Virus record (IMG/VR): IMGVR_UViG_3300031772_000260 | Location: 1-25,300 of that record | Length of the DNA: 25,300 nt | Direction: 5' to 3' (one strand) | Source: a virus | Part shown: piece after piece, positions 1-8,079 of the stretch | Layout of the letters: each line of letters starts with the position of its first letter | Numbering within the stretch: position 1 is the first letter of the stretch | Notes under the pieces: generated by a model | Told to the model about the DNA's origin: nothing | What the model saw: the letters and a program-made list of their open reading frames with translations, nothing else | Databases searched by the model: none | Translations under genes and position numbers: made by a program

Positions 1-1
1 A

Positions 2-1531
2 AATGTAAATCAACAAGCTTTAGATCAACTAAATTGGAATGAAGATGTTGATAAATGGACTCTTGGAACATCAAATTCACAAGCACCATTTATGGTAGAT
101 TTAGTAGGACATAATTTGATCGATATTATAAGTCCTCAGGTTAATTTCTTAAGTTATGATGTTAGTGTAGATGACACAACAATACATAGTTACATAGCAA
201 TTTCTGCTTATCCTACGGGAGATGTTACAAAAAGACAATTTAAAATTGACGTATCTTCATACGCAGCTAATGTAACTGTGGGTTCTTTAATTAAAAAATC
301 TGTTGAAGATATTCCAGGTGTAACTTATGTTACAGAGAAATGGTACGATGGTTCAACTTATATAATTCAAACTGCTGAAGCAGTAGATGCAGGAACAGTA
401 GCGGTTCAAAAACCTATAGATGATCCTTCTATTGCAACATCATATAAATTCATAAAACTTAATGGATTAAATCTTACATACAGACACTTACCAGGTTATG
501 ATACTAATGGAGCTCCTAATGCAGAAGAAGGACTTAAAAAGATTTATGGAATATTAATAAATGATTCTGGAGTTAATAGAGGATTACTTAATCCAGATAT
601 GATTAATTATCGTTATATCGTTGATACAATGGCATATGGTCTTCAACCTGAAATGGGTGGAAAAGCATATCTTTCAATGTTAGCTAAAGCTCGTGGAAAG
701 ACTACTGCTATTCTTAGTGCTCCTGCAATTTCTCAATTTGCGTCTTCAACTAATCCTTATTTTTGTGATACATTTGTAAGTGGAGTAGATCCTATTCCAT
801 CATTTAATACGGAGTATATTGCTCAAGGTGGTAATCCTGACATGCCAAGATCATTTAGATTTAGTTTTCCAACAGAAGATGACGGCGCTAAATACACAGG
901 TGTATTTGGACCATTTTTACAATATGATGAAGGTGGAAAAATTATTAATGTTCCACCGGCTGCAGATGTAGCAAATGCATACGTAAGAAAATTTTTAGGT
1001 GGTAATCCTTTTGCAATTGTAGCCAATAGAAACGGTGTTCTTTCAAATCCAAATCTTACAGGTGTTGAATATATGATTGATAAAATTGATAGAGATAATC
1101 TAGAACCTTTTGGATACAACTCAATTATTATGAGACCAACTACTGGACAAATAATGATTTATTGCAATACTACAGCATTTCAACTTGTTAAGAGTGATTT
1201 CAATAATCTTCATGTTAGAGAATTACTTAATACAATAGAAATACAGGTTGAAGAAGTATTAAAACAATATGTATTTGATTTTAATAATCCAGTAACTAGA
1301 TTAAATATAATTAATTCAATTACTCCGATACTTCAAACTATTCAAGATGCAGGTGCATTAAGCAAATACGATGTTGTTATGGATGAAACTAATAATACTC
1401 CAGACATTATAGCTGATGGATTTGGAATAATTGATATTGGTGTTTGGGTAACTGGCGCTCTTACTAAAATTGTTAATAGAATTACTGTTAATAAAAATGC
1501 AGGAGTTAGCTCAGGCGGATTTGTATTTTAA
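2..1531 (+). CDS. Contractile tail sheath protein, T4 gp18-like (5'-truncated)
   Basis: This is the subunit of the contractile sheath around the tail tube. The frame is open from the window edge through the first ATG at 92 with no stop, so the gene begins upstream; 509 codons are visible. The last ~170 residues carry the sheath C-terminal pattern: ANRNGVLSNPNLTG, then I-I-M-R-P-T-T-G, then HVRELLNTIEIQVEEVLKQY followed by F-x-F-N-N-P-V-T-R, and the ending D-E-T-N-N-T-P-D-I-I with a hydrophobic last strand. These correspond to the region by which sheath subunits join and grip the tube in gp18-type proteins. The tail tube gene follows 27 bp downstream, the usual myovirus order. There is no SD before the next gene. 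The family call is by motif and synteny only. Confidence 0.9.
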   Translation, partial: NVNQQALDQLNWNEDVDKWTLGTSNSQAPFMVDLVGHNLIDIISPQVNFLSYDVSVDDTTIHSYIAISAYPTGDVTKRQFKIDVSSYAANVTVGSLIKKSVEDIPGVTYVTEKWYDGSTYIIQTAEAVDAGTVAVQKPIDDPSIATSYKFIKLNGLNLTYRHLPGYDTNGAPNAEEGLKKIYGILINDSGVNRGLLNPDMINYRYIVDTMAYGLQPEMGGKAYLSMLAKARGKTTAILSAPAISQFASSTNPYFCDTFVSGVDPIPSFNTEYIAQGGNPDMPRSFRFSFPTEDDGAKYTGVFGPFLQYDEGGKIINVPPAADVANAYVRKFLGGNPFAIVANRNGVLSNPNLTGVEYMIDKIDRDNLEPFGYNSIIMRPTTGQIMIYCNTTAFQLVKSDFNNLHVRELLNTIEIQVEEVLKQYVFDFNNPVTRLNIINSITPILQTIQDAGALSKYDVVMDETNNTPDIIADGFGIIDIGVWVTGALTKIVNRITVNKNAGVSSGGFVF

Positions 1532-1558
1532 TAAATAAAATAAAATAAATTAACAAAG

Positions 1559-2155
1559 ATGGCAGATTTCACATCACAAGGCTCATTCGGCTTATCACAT
1601 TTTAGAAATTCTCGTGCATCGCAGGAATTATTTGAACCGGTATATTTAAACTTGTTCACGATACAGATTCAATTGCCTGAGGGTGTTGGTTCAATTCCAG
1701 AGAATACTAATCTTTTGTTAGAGAATGTACAAAAAATTTCTGGCTTAATTTCTCATAAATTTCCTACAGCTCTAATATCACAGTATTACAAATGGGCAGT
1801 TAGAAGGTTTGTAGGTGCTAAACCAGATAACACCTTTATGGATTTAACAATAGATTTTGAAGTTAACATAGATAAAACTCAAAGTGCTTACGTACTTAAA
1901 ACTCTTCGTAAATGGGCAGATTTAGCATATGATCCGCTTACTGGTCGTACCGGTATTAAAGCTGATTATGTTGCTCCTTGGATGTTAATTACAATGTATG
2001 ATAGAGCAGCAAGACCATTCTGGCAATGGAAATGCTACAATGTATTCCCAATGACAGTATTACCGGCTCCTGAATTAGATTATCAAGCAACTGATGTTTA
2101 CAAAATAACAGGATTTGGAATAGGTGTCGATATGTGGGATGAAACAATTGTATAA
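1559..2155 (+). CDS. Tail tube protein, T4 gp19-like
   Basis: A 198-aa protein directly after the sheath gene. It would form the inner tube through which DNA passes. The sequence is typical of gp19-type tubes: an N-terminal segment with N-L-F-T-I-Q-I-Q-L-P, a central stretch of predicted beta strands (the region around M-D-L-T-I-D-F-E-V) with K-T-L-R-K-W-A-D-L-A-Y-D-P-L-T-G, and a C-terminal half with W-Q-W-K-C-Y-N-V-F-P followed by A-P-E-L-D-Y-Q-A-T-D-V-Y-K-I-T-G-F-G. The W-x-x-x-N-x-F-P ... D-Y ... Y-x-I-T-x-F order is what tube proteins show near the C-terminus. Length is slightly above the ~165 residues of T4 gp19. The start ATG is preceded by an A-rich leader without SD. Confidence 0.85.
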   Translation: MADFTSQGSFGLSHFRNSRASQELFEPVYLNLFTIQIQLPEGVGSIPENTNLLLENVQKISGLISHKFPTALISQYYKWAVRRFVGAKPDNTFMDLTIDFEVNIDKTQSAYVLKTLRKWADLAYDPLTGRTGIKADYVAPWMLITMYDRAARPFWQWKCYNVFPMTVLPAPELDYQATDVYKITGFGIGVDMWDETIV

Positions 2156-2166
2156 TAAATTATTAA

Positions 2167-2517
2167 GTGAAAAGATTAGTAAAAGAAAGTTTAGTAGAAG
2201 AACGATGGGTATCAACAGATACAGGTGCAGAACGTTATGCTAATTATCAATCTATTACTCCTGAATTAAAAGATGAAGATATTAAGGAAATGATTCCTCC
2301 TACTACAATCAAACTTTCTCCTGAAGAATTTAATAATTATGTCGAAAATTTAATACAGATGATTCCAAAATCTCCTATGTTAGCAATATATGTATTTAAA
2401 GAAGTAATGAAAGAACATCCGTATTTAAGTAAAAAACCAATAGGATTTAAAACAACAAATCCGTATGAACCTATAATAAATAAATTCTTAAAAAAATTTA
2501 AACCGTTAGAACATTAA
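2167..2517 (+). CDS. Small tail-cluster protein of unknown function, GTG start
   Basis: A 116-aa protein between the tube gene and a terminator, starting with GTG 11 bp after the tube stop. I do not recognise the family. Its first residues, M-K-R-L-V-K-E-S-L-V-E-E, closely resemble the start of the AAA+ ATPase coded at 10394-12043 (M-R-K-L-V-P-E-S-I-E-E), so it carries one of the recurrent N-terminal tags of this genome. The rest is helical and charged (region P-E-E-F-N-N-Y-V-E-N-L-I-Q-M-I) and ends in a lysine-rich stretch. Its position suggests a tail assembly or structural accessory; no function can be stated. Confidence 0.7.
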   Translation: MKRLVKESLVEERWVSTDTGAERYANYQSITPELKDEDIKEMIPPTTIKLSPEEFNNYVENLIQMIPKSPMLAIYVFKEVMKEHPYLSKKPIGFKTTNPYEPIINKFLKKFKPLEH

Positions 2518-2524
2518 AAATACT

Positions 2525-2554
2525 AAAAAGGATAAAGAAATTTATTCTTTTTTT
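2525..2554 (+). terminator. Intrinsic terminator after the tube/116-aa genes
   Basis: AAAAAGGATAAA (2525-2536) pairs with TTTATTCTTTTT (2541-2552), 12 bp with one G-U pair, around a GAAA tetraloop, and further T residues follow. It lies 8 bp after the stop of the 116-aa gene and separates the sheath/tube transcript from the gp26-like gene. Confidence 0.7.
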
Positions 2555-2612
2555 ATGAAACTTTGTCAGTTTTGTGTGATATTATAATATATACTATAAA
2601 TAATATATAAAT

Positions 2613-3563
2613 ATGACACTGGAAAGCCCCGAAAACGAAAAGATTCTTAAAGAATATGCTGAAAAGCAAGAAAATCCATCTTCTGTATCTCAAGTTGGAC
2701 CAAAAATAACAGAAATACCTGGAACTAAACTTCCTTGGGAAAAAGAACTTCCTATAGCAAATCAAATTGGTTGGATTCCTCTTCCTATTGCAGATCTCCC
2801 TACAAGAGGATTATTTTATCCCGCAGAAACTTCTATAGCAATTCGTTCAGCTGCTGGCGCAGAAATTAGACATTGGTCAACTTTACAAGAAGAAGATCTT
2901 TCATCTCTTGATGATATGCTTAACTATGTTATTGAACGTTGTGTTACAATTAAAAGTACCAATGATGAAGGTGTACGTTTATCTTGGAAAGACATTAAAG
3001 AAGTAGATAGATTTTACATTCTTTTAGCAATACATGAATTAACATTTCCTAATGGAGAAAATAAACTTCAAGTTAAACTTTCTGATACAAAAAAAATAGA
3101 TGTTAAAAAAGATATGGTAAATTATATTTCACTTGATCCTAAGTTAATGCAATACTATGATGATGTTGAAAGATGTTTTGTTCTTAAAATAAAGGGTGGA
3201 AAAACAATAAAATTAGATATTCCTAGTGTTGGAGTAACACAATGGCTTAAAAATTACATAATTAGAAATCAAAGAGCACAACAACCTATTGATGAAGATT
3301 ATTTATCATTTGCACCATTTATTATTAGAAATTGGAGAGGATTATCAGAAGATACGTATAATAAATTTGTTGAAGATTCTCATCGATGGGATATTACAGC
3401 AATATCTCTAATGGTTCATGTTAAAAAACTTTTCAGCGATACAATAAATCCTGTTGTTAAATTTACTGATGAAGGAGGTGTGGAGCAAACAGCTCCTCTT
3501 AACTTTCAAGGCGGGATTAAATCTATTTTCCTTATTTCAGATCCATTTGGACAATTGGAATAA
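2613..3563 (+). CDS. T4 gp26-like baseplate/tail assembly chaperone, upstream frame
   Basis: A 316-aa protein between tube and tape measure genes. Residues ~55-110 read I-A-D-L-P-T-R-G-L-F-Y-P followed by an I-A-I-R segment, E-I-R-H-W-S-T-L-Q-E-E-D and a helix with Y-V-I-E-R-C-V. This 'LPsrGxfYp ... iR ... tvxEE' pattern is that of T4 base-plate proteins of the gp26 family (PF12322), as I recall it. In myoviruses the slot between tube and tape measure holds the tail assembly chaperone, commonly made in a short and a frameshifted long form. Here too another frame continues past the stop (see the next CDS). The likely role is to chaperone the tape measure or assemble the hub. The start ATG has no SD. 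Family call moderate; the synteny argument is stronger. Confidence 0.7.
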   Translation: MTLESPENEKILKEYAEKQENPSSVSQVGPKITEIPGTKLPWEKELPIANQIGWIPLPIADLPTRGLFYPAETSIAIRSAAGAEIRHWSTLQEEDLSSLDDMLNYVIERCVTIKSTNDEGVRLSWKDIKEVDRFYILLAIHELTFPNGENKLQVKLSDTKKIDVKKDMVNYISLDPKLMQYYDDVERCFVLKIKGGKTIKLDIPSVGVTQWLKNYIIRNQRAQQPIDEDYLSFAPFIIRNWRGLSEDTYNKFVEDSHRWDITAISLMVHVKKLFSDTINPVVKFTDEGGVEQTAPLNFQGGIKSIFLISDPFGQLE

Positions 3564-3825
3564 AATTGAATTTATATTTTCTCATAAACTTCATATTTCA
3601 CCTATAGATCTTCAACAACTTGAGTTTTATAGAATTCAGTATCTTCTAAAAGAATATGAAGAATATATTCAAAAAGAAAATGAAGAATATGAAAAACAAA
3701 AAAAAGAAGCAGAAAGAAAATCCAAATCTACATCAATAGGACAATCAAATTATGGAGGAATTAAAATTCCTAAAGTTGAAATGCCTAAAATGGATATACC
3801 AAAATTTAATATGCCTAAATACTAA
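3454..3825 (+). CDS. Out-of-frame extension of the chaperone-like gene (probable frameshift product)
   Basis: This frame is open from 3448 to 3825 in the +1 register relative to the gp26-like gene and overlaps its last ~115 bp. The only in-frame starts in the overlap are non-ATG (TTG at 3454), so independent initiation looks poor. From about 3562 it reads K-I-E-F-I-F-S-H-K-L-H-I-S-P-I-D-L-Q-Q-L, then a charged coiled-coil (Y-L-L-K-E-Y-E-E-Y-I-Q-K-E-N-E-E-Y-E-K), and ends in a five-residue periodic tail (P-K-V-E-M-P-K-M-D-I-P-K-F-N-M-P-K-Y). Helical EE-rich extensions reached by frameshift are characteristic of tail assembly chaperones. The exact shift site is not resolved: +1 at GAA-TAA-A (3558-3564) would join Q-L-E directly to K-I-E-F. 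A sequencing indel is the alternative. Confidence 0.6.
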   Translation: MLNLLMKEVWSKQLLLTFKAGLNLFSLFQIHLDNWNKIEFIFSHKLHISPIDLQQLEFYRIQYLLKEYEEYIQKENEEYEKQKKEAERKSKSTSIGQSNYGGIKIPKVEMPKMDIPKFNMPKY

Positions 3826-3850
3826 GACGCGAAAGCGTCTTTTGTTATTT
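3824..3850 (+). terminator. Intrinsic terminator after the chaperone-like gene
   Basis: AAGACGC (3824-3830) and GCGTCTT (3835-3841) form a perfect 7-bp stem with a GAAA tetraloop, followed by TTGTTATTTT. The first arm overlaps the stop codon of the frameshifted extension, which supports that frame being the real end of the gene. Confidence 0.8.
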
Positions 3851-3883
3851 TATAAAGATATATAAAATAAATTTATCTTACAA

Positions 3884-6580
3884 ATGGCAAAAACCTCTCC
3901 GGAATTATTATCAGATATATTAGGTGTATTGGGACAAATTAATACTAAATTAGATGCTATGAAGAGCGGTACAGAAACTAAAACTGCAGCCGGTCCAGAA
4001 AATAAAGCATCAAAAGGAATGGGTTTAAATTTAAATGAATTTGCACAAGATAAAAAGAAAAATGATAGTATAAGAGATACTGCTGATGCAATTAAAATAT
4101 TATCATCTGCTTTAGGACCATTATCTTCAGGCCTTATGAAATTTGGTTTAGTCCCTAAAATGTTTAAAACATCTATCAAAAATTTTTTAACAGATATATT
4201 ACAAATAGGAACACCCGAAGCAGCGATAAAAGCAAAAACAGCAGCAGAATCTATGGCAATTCTTGGAGATGCTTTACCTAAATTAGCTAAAGGAGTTTTT
4301 AGATTTGGTATAATGTCACAACTTGGATTAGTTGCAGCCACATGTGCAGGTATTGATATGTTAATGGTTACATTAGCAGCAGCTGGAGCTGCAGGAAATG
4401 CACCATTATTAGCCGGCGCAGCAGCTTTAGCTGCAGTAGGCGTTGCATTAAATGGAATAGCTAATGTGTTAAAAAGCATAGCAGTAGTAGTTTTAGCGTT
4501 TGCCGCAGCTATTGTTATAATGGTTGGCGCTATATTTTTAGCAAAAAAATTATTTCATGTTGGACCATTAGCAGCCATGGGTATTATAGTAGCATCTATT
4601 GCAATTCTTGCTGGTGGATTTGCACTTATAGGAATGTTATCTCCTTTAATAACAGGTGCTGGAATTGCTATAACAGCTATGGGAATAGGTTTAGGACTTT
4701 TAGGAATAGGCTTATTAGCGTTTGTAGGTTCTATTGCTCTAATAAATAAAATAACAGGATCTCAGGAAAAAACTGATGCAGCTATTAAATCAGCATTGCG
4801 TTCTACGATGTTAATTAGTTTGTTATTTGCGGGCTTAGGTTTAATTGGAGGCCTTATTAGAAAAGGTGGCGATGCTGTTCAACATATGGGAAAAGGCATG
4901 ATGTTTTTAGCAGGAGGATTATTGTTATTAGGTGGAACAATGGCATTATTAAATTTGATGAAAGTAGATCTTGGAGAAATGCTACCTTCATTAGCTAGAG
5001 GATTAGCGATATTAGGCTTAACATTTGCAGGAATAGGTTTATTTAGTCCACTTATATTAATGGGAACTGCTGCTCTTCTTGCTATTTCTATATCAATAGG
5101 TTTATTTTCATTAATTTCATTAGGCATAGGAGCAATAATTACTAAGCTTGGCGGAGAAAAAGGATTATCTGTTATGACGGATAATATAAGTTTATTAATT
5201 TCTTCAGTATTAAAAGGTGTAATACATGGTGTTTCTAATGGTTTATTAGGAGAACCTGGCGATCGTCCAGAAAGTTTTTTTGGAAAAGTTGGTAAAATTG
5301 TAAAAAACGTAGGAATCTTAATAGGGTCAATAGGATTATTAATGGGGGTTTCTTATGCTCTTGTTTATTTCGCTTTTGCATTAAAAGCATTTACGCATGC
5401 AGGTATTATAAAAACTGTAATAGGTTATAAACCTAATGGTGATCCAATTTTTGGAGAATCAGTTAATGTAATTTCTGCAGGAGAAAATATAGCCAAATCA
5501 ATAGGATCATTTTTTACAACTTTAACTAAAACATTTAAAGATCCTACTATTATTCCTAATAATGAAGATACTGAAAAAATAGTAGATATTTTAATGGGAA
5601 ATCAAGGATTTAGAATATTAGGTATACGTTGGGCTGGCAAAAAACGTCCAGGCTTAATAGATGCATTATCTAAATTTGCAAATTTAATTTCTATATTTGC
5701 TAAAGTAAATAAAATACCTATATATGATATAGATGCTAACGGAAATACAAAGATAAAAGAATATACTGATACTCCTACAATTGCAAAGAATATTATTTTA
5801 ACGCTTAAATCATTTTTTAAGGCTTTTAAAGATAATCAATCAACATTAAATGATATATCTACAGAAGCAACAGAAAAAATAGCAGAAGTTCTTTTTGGTC
5901 AAAGCGCATTTAAATTTTTAGGACTTAAAGTTGGAAGAGATAAACCTGGAATATTAGAACCTATTTTAAAATTTACAGAAGTACTAGTACAATACGCTAA
6001 ACTAGGTGCTAATAATGAATTACCTATTGAATTTGATGAAAAAGGAAAAGTAATCAAATCAATACCGATAGAAACAATTGCTACAAATATGGTTACAGGA
6101 ATTTCTTCATTTTTAAATGCATTTAATACTGCTTTTTCTGCTCCCGGAATTGTTGATAATATAAGTAAACAATCCAAAAGTATGGACAAAGCGTTAGGTA
6201 ATTTTTCTTCAGTAATTACAAAATTTGATGATTTAGCAAAATCTTTGACAAGTATAGATAAATTATCTGAATCAATAGGTTCTTTAGCAACCAATATCGG
6301 AAATCTTGTAGTTAATATGGATAGTTTAAAAACTGATAATTTAGAAAAATTAGCAAAAATTGCAGCTCAACATGCAGTAACTACACAGGGCGTAACTATT
6401 AATACTCAAGGTGCAACAACCACAGCAACATCGGGCCTAGCAACAGGCCAACCCGATTGGGATATAATTGCAGATAAAATTGGTAGTAAAATTGCTGAAA
6501 AACTATCTTCTCAAAATACAGGAGAATTTCAATTCCGTTTCATGGATACAGATGCTGGTAATTTAAGTATTAAAAGATAA
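3884..6580 (+). CDS. Tape measure protein
   Basis: An 898-aa protein at the end of the tail block. It would set tail length and occupy the tube lumen. The N-terminal ~140 residues are helical and charged. Residues ~145-420 are very rich in Ala, Gly, Leu and Ile, with many hydrophobic stretches (for example A-A-A-G-A-A-G-N-A-P-L-L-A-G-A-A-A and G-I-G-L-G-L-L-G-I-G-L-L) separated by short charged links. This alternation is typical of phage tape measures rather than of ordinary transporters. The C-terminal half has repeat-like segments (T-I-A-K-N-I-I-L-T-L-K-S-F-F-K-A-F and T-I-A-T-N-M-V-T-G-I-S-S-F-L-N-A-F). At about 1.5 angstrom per residue it would correspond to a tail near 130 nm, an inference. 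Position after the chaperone-like gene supports the call. Confidence 0.8.
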   Translation: MAKTSPELLSDILGVLGQINTKLDAMKSGTETKTAAGPENKASKGMGLNLNEFAQDKKKNDSIRDTADAIKILSSALGPLSSGLMKFGLVPKMFKTSIKNFLTDILQIGTPEAAIKAKTAAESMAILGDALPKLAKGVFRFGIMSQLGLVAATCAGIDMLMVTLAAAGAAGNAPLLAGAAALAAVGVALNGIANVLKSIAVVVLAFAAAIVIMVGAIFLAKKLFHVGPLAAMGIIVASIAILAGGFALIGMLSPLITGAGIAITAMGIGLGLLGIGLLAFVGSIALINKITGSQEKTDAAIKSALRSTMLISLLFAGLGLIGGLIRKGGDAVQHMGKGMMFLAGGLLLLGGTMALLNLMKVDLGEMLPSLARGLAILGLTFAGIGLFSPLILMGTAALLAISISIGLFSLISLGIGAIITKLGGEKGLSVMTDNISLLISSVLKGVIHGVSNGLLGEPGDRPESFFGKVGKIVKNVGILIGSIGLLMGVSYALVYFAFALKAFTHAGIIKTVIGYKPNGDPIFGESVNVISAGENIAKSIGSFFTTLTKTFKDPTIIPNNEDTEKIVDILMGNQGFRILGIRWAGKKRPGLIDALSKFANLISIFAKVNKIPIYDIDANGNTKIKEYTDTPTIAKNIILTLKSFFKAFKDNQSTLNDISTEATEKIAEVLFGQSAFKFLGLKVGRDKPGILEPILKFTEVLVQYAKLGANNELPIEFDEKGKVIKSIPIETIATNMVTGISSFLNAFNTAFSAPGIVDNISKQSKSMDKALGNFSSVITKFDDLAKSLTSIDKLSESIGSLATNIGNLVVNMDSLKTDNLEKLAKIAAQHAVTTQGVTINTQGATTTATSGLATGQPDWDIIADKIGSKIAEKLSSQNTGEFQFRFMDTDAGNLSIKR

Positions 6581-6657
6581 TTTTTCATATTCTTTTAACA
6601 AGCTCTTAAAACTATTATTATATTTTTCATATAATATTTAAAATTGTAAGATATATA

Positions 6658-7590
6658 ATGAGTACTATAGCATCACAAATTGGAGATATAGAAAATATTG
6701 ATTTAATGTCTGTTTACAACGCCGATTATGAATATCATAAACTTTTATTAAATATTCTTGTAAAAGGCGTTTGGAAAGATAATAGAACAGGCATTAAAAC
6801 GTTATCTTTATTTGGGCCTCAACTTACATTTAAAAATATAGAAAATAAGTTTCCTTTAATTACAACTAAAAAAATTCATTGGAAAAGTGTTGTAGGAGAA
6901 CTACTTTGGTTTTTAACAGGAAACACAAACAAATTTGTTCTTAAAGAAAAATATGGATGTAGTATCTGGGATGAGTGGGGAGATAATTTAACTGGAGAAT
7001 TAGGACCAGTTTATGGAAAACAATGGGTTGCTTGGAAAGATTATAAAACTAGATGGGTTGATGCAATAAGTGGTCCCGGAATGACTATGTCAATCTATAT
7101 TAATCAAATTCAAAATATTATTAATAAATTAAAAATAAACCCCGATGATAGAAGATTAATTGTAAGTGCTTGGAATGTTGCTGATATTGAAGACATGGCA
7201 TTACCCCCTTGTCATTATATATTTCAATTATATAGTGCACTATATCCAAAAGAACAGAAGCGTCGACTAAGTCTCAAAATGAACATGAGAAGTACTGACA
7301 TGTTTTTAGGAGCACCGTTTAATATAGCTTCATACGCATTATTACTTATGTTAATTGCAAAAGAAGTAGATATGATACCACAGGATTTAATAATAAGTTT
7401 TGGTGATGCACATATATATGAAAATCATTTTGAATATATTAAAGAACAATTAACAAGAGGAACTACATCAATTCCTTATGTAACATTAACTCCTTTAAAT
7501 AAAAGCATATGGGATATAACAATGGAAGATATATCTTTACAAAAGTACAATGCACATCCTAATTGGAAAAATATACCAGTAGCAGTTTAA
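6658..7590 (+). CDS. thyA: Thymidylate synthase (ThyA type)
   Basis: Converts dUMP to dTMP with methylene-tetrahydrofolate, supplying dTTP for an AT-rich phage. All ThyA landmarks are visible in its 310 residues: D-N-R-T-G (41-45, phosphate-binding Arg43), the Arg pair D-D-R-R (163-166), the catalytic Cys185 in L-P-P-C-H, M-R-S-T-D (210-214), G-A-P-F-N-I-A-S-Y with Asn222, and F-G-D-A-H-I-Y-E-N-H (248-257). The Asn in PFN is the residue that distinguishes dUMP enzymes from dCMP hydroxymethylases, which carry Asp, so ordinary thymidylate synthesis is favoured. It is longer than the E. coli enzyme (264 aa), with an insertion around residues 110-145. Its partner dTMP kinase lies at 23485-24210 on the other strand. 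Confidence 0.97.
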   Translation: MSTIASQIGDIENIDLMSVYNADYEYHKLLLNILVKGVWKDNRTGIKTLSLFGPQLTFKNIENKFPLITTKKIHWKSVVGELLWFLTGNTNKFVLKEKYGCSIWDEWGDNLTGELGPVYGKQWVAWKDYKTRWVDAISGPGMTMSIYINQIQNIINKLKINPDDRRLIVSAWNVADIEDMALPPCHYIFQLYSALYPKEQKRRLSLKMNMRSTDMFLGAPFNIASYALLLMLIAKEVDMIPQDLIISFGDAHIYENHFEYIKEQLTRGTTSIPYVTLTPLNKSIWDITMEDISLQKYNAHPNWKNIPVAV

Positions 7591-7601
7591 ATTTTAAGAT
7601 A

Positions 7602-7835
7602 ATGAAAAAAGAAAAATTTAAATTAACTAAATTTTTTCTAGATAACATTAAAAGATCTAGAAATAAAATGTATTATTATATGAATAAATTAGAACACATA
7701 AATGAAATAGATAAATGTGTTAATTGTGGATGTGAAACTCCTTATTTTATAAATATACATATAGATCTTAGAAATTATTATGTAAAAGGTGCTGGACAAC
7801 TTTGTAAAGATTGTTATGATAAAATATATAATTAA
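7602..7835 (+). CDS. Small zinc-ribbon-like protein
   Basis: A 77-aa protein starting at the ATG 11 bp after thyA; a TTG further upstream (7563) would overlap thyA and is less likely. The C-terminal half holds two cysteine pairs, K-C-V-N-C-G-C and L-C-K-D-C, about 30 residues apart, which suggests one zinc site. The N-terminal half is lysine-rich and helical. It sits in a tight run with thyA and the following membrane protein. I do not recognise the family; nucleic-acid binding is possible but not shown. Confidence 0.65.
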   Translation: MKKEKFKLTKFFLDNIKRSRNKMYYYMNKLEHINEIDKCVNCGCETPYFINIHIDLRNYYVKGAGQLCKDCYDKIYN

Positions 7836-7837
7836 AA

Positions 7838-8074
7838 ATGTTTGAAAAAATTTGGAATGCAATAAAATTATTTATAATTAACCATAAATTACATTATTGG
7901 TTAGAAAATAATTTTTTATATTTAGCAGGAGTAGGTATGATATTAATAATTATTTTAATTATATTACTAATAATAAAAATAAATAAGGATATTAAAAAAT
8001 TAGATAAAGAAAAAAGAAAAAGAGATAAACAAATTCTTAAATTTTTAAGTGATAAAAAAAATAAAACATATTAA
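7838..8074 (+). CDS. Small single-pass membrane protein
   Basis: A 78-aa protein whose ATG lies 2 bp after the previous stop, so the two are probably translated together. One strong hydrophobic segment spans residues ~27-47 (L-Y-L-A-G-V-G-M-I-L-I-I-I-L-I-I-L-L-I-I). It is followed by a very basic helical tail (D-K-E-K-R-K-R-D-K-Q-I-L-K-F). The shape, N-terminal amphipathic helix plus one TM plus charged cytoplasmic coil, is compatible with a holin-like or spanin-like lysis protein, but the lysozyme gene is 8 kb away and no specific motif supports this. Function unknown. Confidence 0.6.
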   Translation: MFEKIWNAIKLFIINHKLHYWLENNFLYLAGVGMILIIILIILLIIKINKDIKKLDKEKRKRDKQILKFLSDKKNKTY

Positions 8075-8079
8075 ATTAT

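Noticed and set aside
2595-2602. TATAAATA, like a T4 late promoter, before the gp26-like gene (also 23128-23135 on the - strand)
   Set aside because: In a genome this AT-rich the octamer is expected many times in 25 kb by chance, and it is not found at a fixed distance from starts.
3472-3480. AAGGAGGTG, a perfect SD-like sequence inside the gp26-like gene
   Set aside because: No start codon lies at the right distance in the extension frame, other genes here lack SD sequences, and it is ~80 nt from the likely shift site.
6571-6599. TTAAAAG ... CTTTTAA inverted repeat after the tape measure stop
   Set aside because: Short AT-rich arms with a 15-base loop and no clear T-run; too weak to call a terminator.
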